A DNA stretch of 64,000 nt, taken from NCBI GenBank assembly GCA_009392195.1, contig VFGY01000037.1, forward strand, positions 62,001-126,000, written 5' to 3'. Every line of letters begins with the position of its first letter. Within the stretch, counting starts at the first letter, position 1. Positions 22,789-33,399 of this stretch are shown one piece after another. The notes below the pieces were generated by a model. The model was not told where the DNA came from, made no database searches, and worked only from the letters and a program-made list of their open reading frames with translations. Origin of the DNA: SAR202 cluster bacterium (GTDB lineage: Bacteria > Chloroflexota > Dehalococcoidia > Lucifugimonadales > OSU-TB39). The translations under genes and the position numbers were made by a program.

Positions 22789-25317
22789 CTATTCTTTTTC
22801 TTTATTCATTAACTTGGCACCTACAAGTTTCAATTGTTCAGGTTGATCTTCATATTTGAATTCCCGCATGCAAGCCATCGCAGAAACATAATCTCCAGGA
22901 CGCGGGTTGAATATCCTCACACCCTGTGCAACTCTTCCGGTTTTCCTTATTTCATCTAAACTTGTTCGCATTACTTGAGCTTTCCTAGAAATAACATAAA
23001 CCTCATCACTACCTGCTATAACTTCTGCTGCTGCCACAGTTCCAGTCTTTTTAGTTACATTCATGGTTTTTAATCCAGACCCCGCTCTTTTCTGTGGCCT
23101 GTACTTTGATAAATCTGTTAACTTACCATAACCATTTTTACTAATTACTAATAATCTGGATTCAGGTACAACCACATCCATTGAAACCATCTTATCTTTT
23201 TTATCCAATAACATCCCTCTAACCCCTCCAGCTTGCCTGGAACGTGACAAAATATCAGTAATTGCGAATCTTATAGACTTTCCATTTTCTGTAACCATCA
23301 TTACATCATCATCTTCTTTACAATTCTTTGCTGAAACTACTTCATCGTCATTTTTAACCTTCATAACAATCAAACCACCTCTGCGTATTTGACCGCTTTC
23401 CGTTATCAATGAACTTAACTTGTTCATCTGCACTTTTTTAATTGAAGCATTCTTGGTTGCTAAAACTAAATATAAATCAGGACGTTTAAGACTGTTAACA
23501 CCTATTATAGATTTAACAGTTTCATTTTCAGCAAGAGATATTACATTTCGGACTGGAACTCCTCGCGTGTTTCTTGCTATATCAGCTCTCAACTCAAAAC
23601 ATCTCATAGCCAAAACTCTACCTTTATTGGTAAAGAACAGCAGAGTGTCATGGGTGTCACATACAATTATATGTTTTACTGGATCATCATCTTTGATATT
23701 CATACTTACAACACCTTTACCACCGCGGTGCTGATTCCTGTATGTATCTGCAGGTATACGTTTTATATATCCATTTTCACTAAGTGTAACGACTATTTGT
23801 TCATGAGCTTCAAGTTGCTCTCTTGTAAATTCTTGGACTGTTCCCGTTATAGCCGTACGCCTAGCACCTCTCAGTGCCTTCTTCATTTCTTGAGTTTCCT
23901 CAGATACAACTGCAAGTATCTTATGAGGATCTGCTAGTTGTTCTTCATAGTATCTAATTCGCTCTTGCAAATTCTGATACTCATCTTCAATTTTTTGAGT
24001 TTCTAGTGCTGCTAGTCTTCGCAATTGCATTTCTAGAATTGCTTGGGCTTGTATTGCATCTAGACTGAATTTGCTTATAAGTTGCGTTTTTGCTTCATCA
24101 ACATCTTGGGAAGATCTAATTAAATCAATAACTTCATCTATATTAGCAATGGCGACGCGATACCCATCTAATATATGGCATCGTGCTTTAGCTTTTTTCA
24201 ACTCAAACTTGAATTTCCTTGAAATGACCTCTTGTCTAAATTGTATATAGTAATTCAGGCTTTCTTTAATGTTAATTAGTTTTGGAACGCCATTAGCCAG
24301 AGCAATCATATTAACTGAAAAAGAACTTTGCATAGGCGTGTATTTATATAAATTATTAAGCAACACGAGGGCTTGAGCTCCGCTCCTCAAATCCATAACT
24401 ATTCTCATCCCTTTTCTATCTGACTCATCTCGTATTTCTGATATACCTTCAAGTCTTTTGGTTTTAATCAAACTTGCTATTTTTTCAACCAAACTAGCTT
24501 TGTTTACTTGATAAGGTAGTTCAGATACAACTATTTTCATCTTGCTTGATCTTTTTGTTGCTTCTTCAACAGATGCTGTAGCTCTTACAATAATTTGACC
24601 TCTTCCTGTTTCAAATGCGTTCTTAATACCTTCTTTGCCCATAATCGTCGCCCCTGTGGGGAAATCAGGACCTTTGATATATTTCATTAATTCTTCTATT
24701 GTAGATTCAGGATTTTCTATTAGATGGATTATTCCATTGCATACTTCAGTCGGGTTGTGAGGAGGTATGTTTGTAGCCATACCAACAGCTATGCCAGTGG
24801 CTCCATTTACCAATAGGTTAGGCAATCTTGCGGGCAATATAGCCGGTTCCTCAAGAGTACCATCAAAATTTTCGGAATAATCAACAGTATCTTGATCTAA
24901 ATTAGCCAACATTAATTCAGCTTCTCTAGTTAATCGCGACTCTGTATACCTCATTGCTGCCGGAGGATCTCCATCAACACTACCAAAATTACCTTGGCCA
25001 TCGACTAAAGGAACCCTCAAAGAAAAATCTTGAGCCATGCGTACCATAGCCTCATACACAGCACTATCGCCATGTGGATGGTATTTTCCTAAAACTTCAC
25101 CAACCAACCTAGCACTCTTTTTGAAAGAAGAACCAGGTCTCATTCCTAAATCGTGCATTGCATAGAGAATCCGTCTTTGTACAGGTTTTAAACCATCACG
25201 TACATCAGGAAGAGCCCTAGACACTATTACACTCATGGCATAACTAAGGTAGGATTTTTTCATCTCCTCTTCTAGAGAAGCAGGCTTCACATATCCATAT
25301 TGTGTTTTTGTAACCAA
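22789..25317 (-). CDS. gyrA: DNA gyrase subunit A
   Basis: [46 protein letters not shown], repeated C-terminal beta-propeller blades. Confidence 0.95.
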   Translation of the reverse strand: MVTKTQYGYVKPASLEEEMKKSYLSYAMSVIVSRALPDVRDGLKPVQRRILYAMHDLGMRPGSSFKKSARLVGEVLGKYHPHGDSAVYEAMVRMAQDFSLRVPLVDGQGNFGSVDGDPPAAMRYTESRLTREAELMLANLDQDTVDYSENFDGTLEEPAILPARLPNLLVNGATGIAVGMATNIPPHNPTEVCNGIIHLIENPESTIEELMKYIKGPDFPTGATIMGKEGIKNAFETGRGQIIVRATASVEEATKRSSKMKIVVSELPYQVNKASLVEKIASLIKTKRLEGISEIRDESDRKGMRIVMDLRSGAQALVLLNNLYKYTPMQSSFSVNMIALANGVPKLINIKESLNYYIQFRQEVISRKFKFELKKAKARCHILDGYRVAIANIDEVIDLIRSSQDVDEAKTQLISKFSLDAIQAQAILEMQLRRLAALETQKIEDEYQNLQERIRYYEEQLADPHKILAVVSEETQEMKKALRGARRTAITGTVQEFTREQLEAHEQIVVTLSENGYIKRIPADTYRNQHRGGKGVVSMNIKDDDPVKHIIVCDTHDTLLFFTNKGRVLAMRCFELRADIARNTRGVPVRNVISLAENETVKSIIGVNSLKRPDLYLVLATKNASIKKVQMNKLSSLITESGQIRRGGLIVMKVKNDDEVVSAKNCKEDDDVMMVTENGKSIRFAITDILSRSRQAGGVRGMLLDKKDKMVSMDVVVPESRLLVISKNGYGKLTDLSKYRPQKRAGSGLKTMNVTKKTGTVAAAEVIAGSDEVYVISRKAQVMRTSLDEIRKTGRVAQGVRIFNPRPGDYVSAMACMREFKYEDQPEQLKLVGAKLMNKEKE

Positions 25318-25487
25318 ATCAGCCTCCTATCAACTTAAATCAAACACCGATAGATTGAAACATTATTGCTAGTATAAAACTTATAAAAATTTTAGACAAA
25401 TATAAAAAACTACCAATAGTTTGGTTATATTCCAAATTGCGAGTTTCTTTGAAAATCCACTTATATAACTAATTCATATACCTTTCT

Positions 25488-25519
25488 GTTTCAGGGGAAG
25501 GGCGCACTTCCCCTGAAAC
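25488..25519. repeat. Perfect 13-bp inverted repeat with 6-nt loop
   Basis: GTTTCAGGGGAAG-GGCGCA-CTTCCCCTGAAAC in the gyrA/DUF5343-like divergent intergenic region. Confidence 0.9.
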
Positions 25520-25638
25520 ACTTTGGGGTATCCTCGGTTAAAATACACAAATCCTGAGGATATTCAGTTTGTTGGTTAACTGCCAACATATTACAAAATT
25601 ATCATGTGCCATTACCTGTTTCAAATTTAGTCCAAGGG

Positions 25639-25660
25639 TGTGCCATTAACATATGGCACA
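25639..25660. promoter_or_regulatory. Operator-like inverted repeat TGTGCCAT-N6-ATGGCACA; half-site also present as a direct repeat at 25605-25614
   Basis: Perfect 8-bp arms; TGTGCCATTA occurs twice, 34 bp apart, upstream of/overlapping the predicted 25653 start. Confidence 0.55.
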
Positions 25661-26420
25661 TATTATTGATTTGTGGCATAATGATATTGAAATGAATAGT
25701 TTACCCGATAAAATCCAATACAATCACAGTCTATCTCCTCCTTATGTAAGCTTTAATACATTTAAAACCTTATTGGATTGGTTAAAGGTAGAGGGTGTGC
25801 CACTTAGACTAGATAGATCCTTTTGGCATGATAAATTTAGTGGAAGTACAGGATCTCAATTGATGGCATCGTTAAGGTTTTTAAAATTAATTGAGGGAAA
25901 CAGCCCATTACCAGAGCTTGAAAATTTAATACAAGCTAACTTTGACAAGAAAACTTTAATTTTGAAGGCCTTAATACAAAACTCCTATAATTTCGTACAT
26001 TTTGAAGAATTGCATCGAGCTACTCCTGCAATATTAGTTTCCTGGTTCAAAACATATCCGATAGATGGGCACACATTAAGGAAAGCTATTTCTTTTTTTA
26101 TAAGTGCCTCCATAGAAGCAGAACTCCCTCTTTCTAATTCGATTAAAAAAATGTCAAAATACAGGTCAAAAAGTAAAAGTTTAGAAACAGGACCGAAAGC
26201 TCCACAAACAAATCCTGCGACACACTTTCTTTCAACAGATATTAGTTCGATTAAATCAAGTGAATCAAACATAAATCAATCCACCATTAATTTAAAAAGT
26301 GGTGGTTCACTGAATTTATCGATAGATGTTAATCTTTTTCATTTGTCGGAAATTGACCGTAAATTTGTATTATCTGTTATCGATCTAGTAAAAAATTACG
26401 AATTTTCATCTAATACTTAA
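25653..26420 (+). CDS. DUF5343-like protein; alternative start MNSLPDK near 25692
   Basis: Pattern PPYVSFNTFKTLLDWLK...FLKLIEGNSPLPELENLIQANFDKKTLILKALIQNSY and a C-terminal ...LNLSIDVNLFHL tail, resembling DUF5343 proteins by recall; no search run. Confidence 0.55.
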   Translation: MAHIIDLWHNDIEMNSLPDKIQYNHSLSPPYVSFNTFKTLLDWLKVEGVPLRLDRSFWHDKFSGSTGSQLMASLRFLKLIEGNSPLPELENLIQANFDKKTLILKALIQNSYNFVHFEELHRATPAILVSWFKTYPIDGHTLRKAISFFISASIEAELPLSNSIKKMSKYRSKSKSLETGPKAPQTNPATHFLSTDISSIKSSESNINQSTINLKSGGSLNLSIDVNLFHLSEIDRKFVLSVIDLVKNYEFSSNT

Positions 26421-26641
26421 AAATGTAACGTTAGCTGGTTTTATTGAAACCACTAATTATTTAATTGATCCTTTAGGATATATTGCAAACCTAGTTTTTG
26501 TTTTTGGCAATCAATATTAATCGATTTTCCTCATAATGGTACACGAACGAGGCTATACCAAACACAAAACTATAATTGAGTGAGGTTTAAACTCATGTTA
26601 TTATTCGAACATCTAAGAATTAAAAGGTGAAATTATAAAAT

Positions 26642-27631
26642 ATGGATAGTGGCAAAGCTAAAGCTTTAGAAATTGCTGTTGGGCAAATAAATAATCATTT
26701 TGGGAATGGCTCGGTAATGAAACTTGGCGAGTCAAAACACCTTGCTCAAGTAGTTGGGGGGATATCAACCGGATCACTGTCATTAGATATCGCAACAGGA
26801 ATAAATGGCATCCCTAAAGGAAGAGTAACTGAAGTTTACGGTGCAGAATCTTCTGGAAAATCAACATTAGCTTACCATTTGATGGCTGAATGTCAAAAAA
26901 CAGGTGGTACTGCTGCGTATATCGATACTGAACATGCCCTTGACCCTGATTACGCCAAAAGATGTGGTGTAAACACAGAAGACTTATTAATATCACAACC
27001 CGATTTTGCTGAGCAAGCTTTAGAAATATGCGAATATTTAGTACGTAGCGGGGCTATTGAAATACTTGTACTCGACAGTGTAGCAGCATTAGTACCCAAA
27101 GTAGAACTTGAAGGTGATATGGGTGATGCGCATGTAGGTTTACAAGCTAGATTAATGTCTCAGGCCTTAAGAAAATTGACTGCAGCAATAAATAAATCGC
27201 ATTGCGCAGTCTTATTTATAAACCAAATACGAGAGAAAGTTGGCATTATATGGGGTAACCCCGAAACAACACCAGGTGGAAGAGCATTAAAGTTTTACAG
27301 CTCTCTCCGAATAGATTTAAGAAGAACCGAATCTATAAAAAAGGGTACCGATATAATTGGATCTAGGGTTAAAGCTAGAATAGTTAAAAATAAAGTTGCT
27401 CCTCCATTTAAAGTAGCTGAATTCGACATTATGTTTAATTCTGGCATTAGTAAAGAGTCAGATATTGTTGATATTGGTACGGAATTAGGAATAATACAAA
27501 AAAGTGGAGCATTCTATTCCTTTAATGAAACAAAGTTGGGCCAAGGTAAGGAAAATGCGAAATCATTCTTATCTGAAAATATAGAGATTTCTTCTCAAAT
27601 CCAAAGTTTAATTTCTGAAAACATCAACTGA
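26642..27631 (+). CDS. recA: Recombinase RecA
   Basis: [52 protein letters not shown]...[16 protein letters not shown]. Confidence 0.95.
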   Translation: MDSGKAKALEIAVGQINNHFGNGSVMKLGESKHLAQVVGGISTGSLSLDIATGINGIPKGRVTEVYGAESSGKSTLAYHLMAECQKTGGTAAYIDTEHALDPDYAKRCGVNTEDLLISQPDFAEQALEICEYLVRSGAIEILVLDSVAALVPKVELEGDMGDAHVGLQARLMSQALRKLTAAINKSHCAVLFINQIREKVGIIWGNPETTPGGRALKFYSSLRIDLRRTESIKKGTDIIGSRVKARIVKNKVAPPFKVAEFDIMFNSGISKESDIVDIGTELGIIQKSGAFYSFNETKLGQGKENAKSFLSENIEISSQIQSLISENIN

Positions 27632-27679
27632 AAACTATATAAGCTCAAATATTTTTTTGAAATATGCTAGGACAATTAT

Positions 27680-28948
27680 ATGTTTGATTTTATAGGTTCA
27701 CTTGGAATAATAGTTGTATGTATATTTCTATCTGCTTTTTTCTCTAGTGCTGAATCAGCCTTTTTGACAATACAAAAGACTTCTAGATTAAATCATCTGA
27801 TAAACATAAAGGATCCTCGAGCACTAAGAGTATCTAAACTTCTTGAAGATCCCGCAAATTTGCTTTCAGTAATTTTATTGGGTAATAACCTTGTAAACGT
27901 AACCTTTACCGCCACCATTACCGCATTAGCAATTTCTTTAATTAGCGATCAAAATGTTGCTATTCTAATTGCTACTATAACAGGAACAATTCTTTTGTTA
28001 ATCGCTGGCGAAATTCTACCTAAAACACTAGCAATTAAATATGCCGAAAACCTAGTTTTCGTTTATTGTAGCCCTTTGAATTTATTATCCAAGATATTTC
28101 TACCAATTTTGTTCGCTTTAAAATCAATCACCAAATTATCAGAAGCTTTTGAAAAGGATACTAAACAAGATACTGCAATAACTGAAGATGAACTACGTTC
28201 TTTGATAGACATAGGTGAATCGGAAGGCGTAATTGAAACTAAAGAAGCTGAATTATTAGACCGAGTATTTAAATTTGGAGATAAAGAAGTAAGAGAAGTT
28301 ATGACGCCTAGGACAGAAATGATATTTGTACCTAACAATTCAACAATCCAGGAATTCTTAAAAACTATCGCAAAACATACCCACACTCGATACCCAGTAT
28401 TCAAACAAACCAATGACAATATCATAGGCATAATTTCAGCAAAAGACGTTTTAAAAAGCATGTCTTTACGCCCTAAAAATCTTGATCTCCAATCACCTTT
28501 GACAGATGTAATTAGAGATGCATATTTTATACCTGAGACAAAAAGTATTTCAGAATTATTTGATGAACTTCGTAAAACTGGCAATCAGATGGCAATCGCT
28601 ATTGATGAATTTGGAGGGATAGCTGGTCTGGTAACAATAAAAGGTCTTTTAGAAGAAATAGTTGGAAGTGTTGGAGAAGAAGGAGCTAGTCCTAACATTG
28701 AATATGAAATTATAGGCACCAATACTTACAGAGTCGATGGCGGAATAGATATCGACGATGTTAATAATATTTTGGGCACAAGCATCCCCGACGGAGACTA
28801 TGAAACTTTAGCAGGATTTGTATTATATATTCTTGGAGATATACCTTCAGGAGGCGAGGTTTTTAATTACAGGAACTTTCGGCTAGAAATCATCTCGATG
28901 AATAAAATGAAAATTGAAAAAGTAAAATTAACAATTCTCAGCAAATAA
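27680..28948 (+). CDS. CNNM/CorC-HlyC-type protein with DUF21, CBS pair and CorC/HlyC C-terminal domain
   Basis: N-terminal TM domain (FFSSAESAFLTIQ), VMTPRTEMIFVP, DEFGGIAGLVTIKGLLEEIVG. Confidence 0.9.
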   Translation: MFDFIGSLGIIVVCIFLSAFFSSAESAFLTIQKTSRLNHLINIKDPRALRVSKLLEDPANLLSVILLGNNLVNVTFTATITALAISLISDQNVAILIATITGTILLLIAGEILPKTLAIKYAENLVFVYCSPLNLLSKIFLPILFALKSITKLSEAFEKDTKQDTAITEDELRSLIDIGESEGVIETKEAELLDRVFKFGDKEVREVMTPRTEMIFVPNNSTIQEFLKTIAKHTHTRYPVFKQTNDNIIGIISAKDVLKSMSLRPKNLDLQSPLTDVIRDAYFIPETKSISELFDELRKTGNQMAIAIDEFGGIAGLVTIKGLLEEIVGSVGEEGASPNIEYEIIGTNTYRVDGGIDIDDVNNILGTSIPDGDYETLAGFVLYILGDIPSGGEVFNYRNFRLEIISMNKMKIEKVKLTILSK

Positions 28949-28969
28949 ACATGAAAAATAAAATGTATT

Positions 28970-30418
28970 ATGTCCGGATATGATATTAATAATTTCTTTT
29001 ATAAAGAAATTCAAAATTCCATTTCAACCATAAACTTCAAACAGCAACCTGTAATTATTGCAGCTATCTCAGGTGGCCAAGATTCCATGGCTATGCTAAA
29101 TAGCCTGCATGGATTAAGCACGAAATATAATTTTAAGATACACGGCGCACATTTAAATCATCAATTAAGAGGAACAGATTCATTAAATGACTCTGAATTT
29201 GTCAAAAATCACTTCGAAAAACTTAACATACCATATACTGTTAAATCTATAGATGTTTCAAAATATCGAAATGATAAAAAATTATCTGTCGAGGAAGCCG
29301 CACGAGATTTGAGATATGATTTTTTGTCTAAGGTTGCTATAAAATCGGCAGCAAAAATAATAGCTCTAGGCCATACACTTGATGATCAAGTAGAAACTAT
29401 ATTAATGAATATAATCAGAGGTTCCGGCCTAAATGGATTGAAGGGCATGGAAACACTCACTACAAGAAAAATCAATTCTCATAACTTCACATTATTTAGA
29501 CCCTTGCTGAATATAGAAAGGAATCAAACACTTGAATATTGTACAACCAACAACATTGAAGTAAGAATAGACAAAAGCAATGCTAATACCGAGATTACAC
29601 GCAATAAAATTAGAATTGAGCTAATTCCTTATCTGCAAACATTCAATCCATCAATTAAAACTTCTCTACTTAAATTATCGAAGATTAGCTCTACTGTAAT
29701 TAACGACGCACAACATAATATTAAAAAGACATTCAACGAACTTGTCTCATTAAAAGGGAACCATTTTGCGATAGATATTGACAAATTCAATTCACAAACC
29801 ACCTATATTAAAATCGAGATACTAATGCATACCATAAGGCGGTTACGCGGAGATTTAAGAGGAATAGAGCACCATGACTATTATGATTTGATTTCGTTAG
29901 TTGAAAATGCAAGAACTGGCTCACAAAAACAGACTTGCGAATTTTACTGCCTGATAAGCTACGGCCAAGCATTGTTTTTTAAAAATGAGACCGACCTAAA
30001 TATCTTACCGGCAATCAAAGGATCTCATAAACTTAAAATCCCAGGCAAAATGAATTTATCTAGTTGGAAAATCAAATCAAAATTGATTGATATACCAGAT
30101 AAAAATAATCTAGACCTATTAAAACATTTGAAAAAATCACCTTATTCAGAAATTTTTGATATTTCTCTATTGAAAACGGATTTACACGTAAGAACTAGAA
30201 AACTAGGTGACACTTTTATTCCCTTAGGGATGAATCACTCCAAACGATTAAAGGATTTTATGGTCGACTTGAAAATACCTTCCTATGATAGAGATAGGAT
30301 TCCCTTAGTATGTTCTGATGCTGGGATAATTTGGGTAGTAGGGTGGCGCATATCAAATTGGGCAAAAATTAAAAATACAACCAATAAAGCTATTCAGATA
30401 AATTTCGAATCAATATGA
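28970..30418 (+). CDS. tilS: tRNA(Ile)-lysidine synthetase TilS
   Basis: AISGGQDSMAMLNSL PP-loop, HLNHQLRG, GHTLDDQVETILMNIIRGSGL. Confidence 0.92.
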   Translation: MSGYDINNFFYKEIQNSISTINFKQQPVIIAAISGGQDSMAMLNSLHGLSTKYNFKIHGAHLNHQLRGTDSLNDSEFVKNHFEKLNIPYTVKSIDVSKYRNDKKLSVEEAARDLRYDFLSKVAIKSAAKIIALGHTLDDQVETILMNIIRGSGLNGLKGMETLTTRKINSHNFTLFRPLLNIERNQTLEYCTTNNIEVRIDKSNANTEITRNKIRIELIPYLQTFNPSIKTSLLKLSKISSTVINDAQHNIKKTFNELVSLKGNHFAIDIDKFNSQTTYIKIEILMHTIRRLRGDLRGIEHHDYYDLISLVENARTGSQKQTCEFYCLISYGQALFFKNETDLNILPAIKGSHKLKIPGKMNLSSWKIKSKLIDIPDKNNLDLLKHLKKSPYSEIFDISLLKTDLHVRTRKLGDTFIPLGMNHSKRLKDFMVDLKIPSYDRDRIPLVCSDAGIIWVVGWRISNWAKIKNTTNKAIQINFESI

Positions 30419-30422
30419 ACCC

Positions 30423-31439
30423 CTAGATTACCCTATTTAATCTAGGAACCTGACTCATTCCAGGCACACTACCTCTTCTTGAAACAGGAGATCCGTCAAT
30501 CTCTTTAATATCAAAGGAATACGGATTAGATGGAGCAGATGCTACATATGCTCCAATTGCGAATAATGAAACAGGCGCTCCAGCCTTAACGAATTCTGAA
30601 ATCTTTGCAGGTGTTAAATTGTCTCCTACCATTATTTCTACATGTTTGTAATTTGCTAAATCTAGCCGTTTTCTTATTTCTTTAACTAAGTCTACCTTTA
30701 ATCCTCCACGAGATTCAGGTGTATTAATTCTTATACCTCTCAACTCTTCTTTCAACACTTGTGCAACAGCCAAAGCATCTTCAGATTCATCCCGCAACAC
30801 ATCTACCAATGCAAATCTCCTAACATCTTGGGTCATGTGTTTATGAAACAACTGTGTAGCTTTGGGGGTATCTCCGATTATCAAAAGCAAAGAAGAGGGC
30901 ATACTTCCCATTGGATGTATAGAAGCTAATCTTGCTCCAAGTGTGGTAGAACATGAAATGCATCCAGCAACTATACAAGCATAATCTAACTCAGCAGCCA
31001 CACCCGGATGAATATAGCTTGCCCCATATCCAACAACTTTGGTAGGATCAGCTGCATCAACACACTCTTTCGCTGCTGTGGCCCAACCAGTATAAGATGC
31101 CAGCATGCCACGTATAGCAGTTTCATAAAGTCCTATTGAACCATATGGTGCCTTAATGGTAAATGCTACTTCGTTTGCTTCAACAGATTCGCCTTCATCT
31201 AACGACCATACTTCTGTACCACTATCTGGTAATATTTTTTGCAATAAGGTGATAACCTCTTCTCGGCCACAAAATACCCCACTATTTTGTGGGGCGAGTT
31301 CTACTGAAACAATAGGATTAATATTTTCATTACGCAAAATAGTCAGTGCTCTTTGCAAATGAATGTCCGCTGTATCTCCCACTAACACAGGTCTTTTTAT
31401 TTCAAATTTACCATTCGAATTAACCATATAATTCACCAT
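30423..31439 (-). CDS. Nicotinate phosphoribosyltransferase-like protein
   Basis: NaPRTase/QPRTase-like fold signatures (GYGASYIHPGVAAELDYACIVAGC, RIDSPESRGGLKVDL-like segment, VEIMVGDNLTPAKI). Confidence 0.75.
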   Translation of the reverse strand: MVNYMVNSNGKFEIKRPVLVGDTADIHLQRALTILRNENINPIVSVELAPQNSGVFCGREEVITLLQKILPDSGTEVWSLDEGESVEANEVAFTIKAPYGSIGLYETAIRGMLASYTGWATAAKECVDAADPTKVVGYGASYIHPGVAAELDYACIVAGCISCSTTLGARLASIHPMGSMPSSLLLIIGDTPKATQLFHKHMTQDVRRFALVDVLRDESEDALAVAQVLKEELRGIRINTPESRGGLKVDLVKEIRKRLDLANYKHVEIMVGDNLTPAKISEFVKAGAPVSLFAIGAYVASAPSNPYSFDIKEIDGSPVSRRGSVPGMSQVPRLNRVI

Positions 31440-31635
31440 GAGTTATTGATTACAATTTATTAGATATTTATATTACCCTATATCTATATTCAAATAATAC
31501 TGCATTAATTAGTAAAGGCAAGCATAGATATTACCCTGAAGGATTTGCAACTAAATTTTGTAGGTATATTCCCAAAAGATTAACTTAATTTTATAACTAG
31601 ATGATATACAATTTAAATTCTTAAAGAATAACTAT

Positions 31636-32187
31636 ATGAAAATACCGCCAGGCCAAATAACTACAGATAAATTTCCAATCATGACTTTCGGTTCAATTCC
31701 AGATATCAACTTGGATACATGGGAATTACAAATATATGGATTAATACAAAAACCAATCACCATAACATGGCAAGAATTACAAAAACTCCCAAAATATAAC
31801 CTGTTGTCAGATTTCCATTGCGTAACTCAATGGAGTCGAATAAATGACGAATGGGAAGGTGTATTAGTATCAACACTAATCAAATCTTTGAATATAACAG
31901 CTTTATCCGACAATATAATGATACATTGTTACGGAGGGTATACAACAAATGTCCAATATAGTACGTTAATTCAGCACAAAGGTATTTTGGCATACTCACA
32001 TAATCAAGAACCGCTTAAGCCTGAACATGGAGGCCCTCTTAGATTAGTTTTGCCTGAAAGATACGCATGGAAAAGTGCAAAATGGGTCAAAGGATTACAA
32101 TTTACTAGAAATAATAACCCTGGATTTTGGGAATCTCGTGGTTATCACATGGAAGGAGACCCTTGGAAACAACAAAGATTTGAATAA
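31636..32187 (+). CDS. Molybdopterin-dependent oxidoreductase, sulfite-oxidase/MsrP-like catalytic domain (stand-alone, soluble)
   Basis: LSDFHCVTQWSRINDEWEGV (candidate Mo-ligating Cys), GGYTTN, PLKPEHGGPLRLVLPERYAWKSAKWVKGLQF. Confidence 0.85.
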   Translation: MKIPPGQITTDKFPIMTFGSIPDINLDTWELQIYGLIQKPITITWQELQKLPKYNLLSDFHCVTQWSRINDEWEGVLVSTLIKSLNITALSDNIMIHCYGGYTTNVQYSTLIQHKGILAYSHNQEPLKPEHGGPLRLVLPERYAWKSAKWVKGLQFTRNNNPGFWESRGYHMEGDPWKQQRFE

Positions 32188-32258
32188 ATTCAATCTAATC
32201 CACAATGGGAAGTGTTGTTTTAACAATATTTCGATATAGCATGCGCCATAGTATAGTA

Positions 32259-32288
32259 CTTGACATAGTTTGTATCAACTATTAGAAT
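32259..32288 (+). promoter_or_regulatory. Sigma70-type promoter with HAIR-like HspR operator in the spacer
   Basis: TTGACA (32260-32265) - 17 nt - TAGAAT (32283-32288); overlapping CTTGA-N11-TCAAC (32259-32279), matching HAIR (CTTGAGT-N7-ACTCAAG) spacing. Confidence 0.7.
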
Positions 32289-32374
32289 ATAAATAAATAT
32301 AGATACTCACATTTGATTGTGTGATTTATATGGTTTTTCCCTACCAATCAACTAAGGAAAGTCTGGAGATTCTA

Positions 32375-32770
32375 ATGTTTAGTAGACCTAACAGTAGATC
32401 AACATATTATTCAAATTCTGAAGAAGGCGTTTATATAATAAGCGTTGCCTCTCGAATCCTAGAGATGCACCCCCAGACTCTTAGAAAATATGAAAGAGCA
32501 GGATTTATACAGCCATCTCGTACCAATGGAATGTTAAGATTATATTCAGAGCTAGACATATCTAGGCTAAAATTAATTAAACACCTTGTTGCTGACCTTG
32601 GTTTAAACTTAGCAGGAGTACAACTTGCATTGGACGTTTTTAACAGACTAATCAAAGCCAAGACATTACAAAATAAATTCAATGATTTAGAAATCAGGGA
32701 ATTCATGAATACGACACTTGATGAACTATTTGAGAGCATCCATGCCCATAAAAATGAAGGCCACACCTAG
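32375..32770 (+). CDS. hspR: MerR-family heat-shock repressor HspR
   Basis: YIISVASRILEMHPQTLRKYERAGFIQPSRTNGMLRLYSELDISRLKLIKHLV; upstream of grpE-dnaK. Start chosen at MFSRPN (GGAG 8 nt upstream); ORF track start is 32321. Confidence 0.88.
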   Translation: MFSRPNSRSTYYSNSEEGVYIISVASRILEMHPQTLRKYERAGFIQPSRTNGMLRLYSELDISRLKLIKHLVADLGLNLAGVQLALDVFNRLIKAKTLQNKFNDLEIREFMNTTLDELFESIHAHKNEGHT

Positions 32771-32786
32771 GAGAACATTTCAACAA

Positions 32787-33398
32787 ATGGAAGATTCTAA
32801 AGAAACACCGAAAAATCAAGAATGTCCTTCCGATTCTGATTCAGTATCTAGTGCTATAGAAGAATCTAATCTAATTTTATTAAAAGAAGAATTAGAAAAT
32901 GCACTGTCTGAAGCAGAAAATTTTAAAGACATTGCTAAAAGGGCTCAAGCAGACCTAATAAACTTTAAAAGAAGAGCCGATGATGAAAAAGCAGAAGAAA
33001 GACTCTCAATAAAATCCAATATATTATTATCAGTCATTACAATACTCGACGATTTGACCTTGGCAATCGATATGCTACCAGGTGATTTGCTAAAGCAGGA
33101 TTCCTTGATGCCAGGGTCCAAGAAATGGCTGGAAGGTATTCAAATAATCCATCGTAAAATTGAAAATCTACTCGAATCTCAAATGGTAACCAAAATAGAT
33201 GCTATAGGTAAACATTTCGAACCGTGGGAATTCGAGGCTATCCAATATAAAGAAACTAAGGATTGCGAAGAAAATATTGTAATCGAAGTAATAAAAGAAG
33301 GATATAAATTTAACGGCCAAATTCTAAGACCTGCTCAGGTTATAGTTTCAAAGGCAGTACAAATTGAAGAAGATAAATCTCAGGAGGAGATAAAATAA
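32787..33398 (+). CDS. grpE: Nucleotide exchange factor GrpE
   Basis: [22 protein letters not shown]-terminal [18 protein letters not shown]. Start at MEDSKETP with upstream AGGAGA; ORF track start is 32718. Confidence 0.92.
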   Translation: MEDSKETPKNQECPSDSDSVSSAIEESNLILLKEELENALSEAENFKDIAKRAQADLINFKRRADDEKAEERLSIKSNILLSVITILDDLTLAIDMLPGDLLKQDSLMPGSKKWLEGIQIIHRKIENLLESQMVTKIDAIGKHFEPWEFEAIQYKETKDCEENIVIEVIKEGYKFNGQILRPAQVIVSKAVQIEEDKSQEEIK

Positions 33399-33399
33399 A

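Noticed and set aside
26581-26625. Possible LexA/SOS box upstream of recA (ATGTT-N8-AACAT; TTCGAACA)
   Set aside because: Does not match GAAC-N4-GTTC or other defined LexA consensus; short arms in AT-rich DNA.
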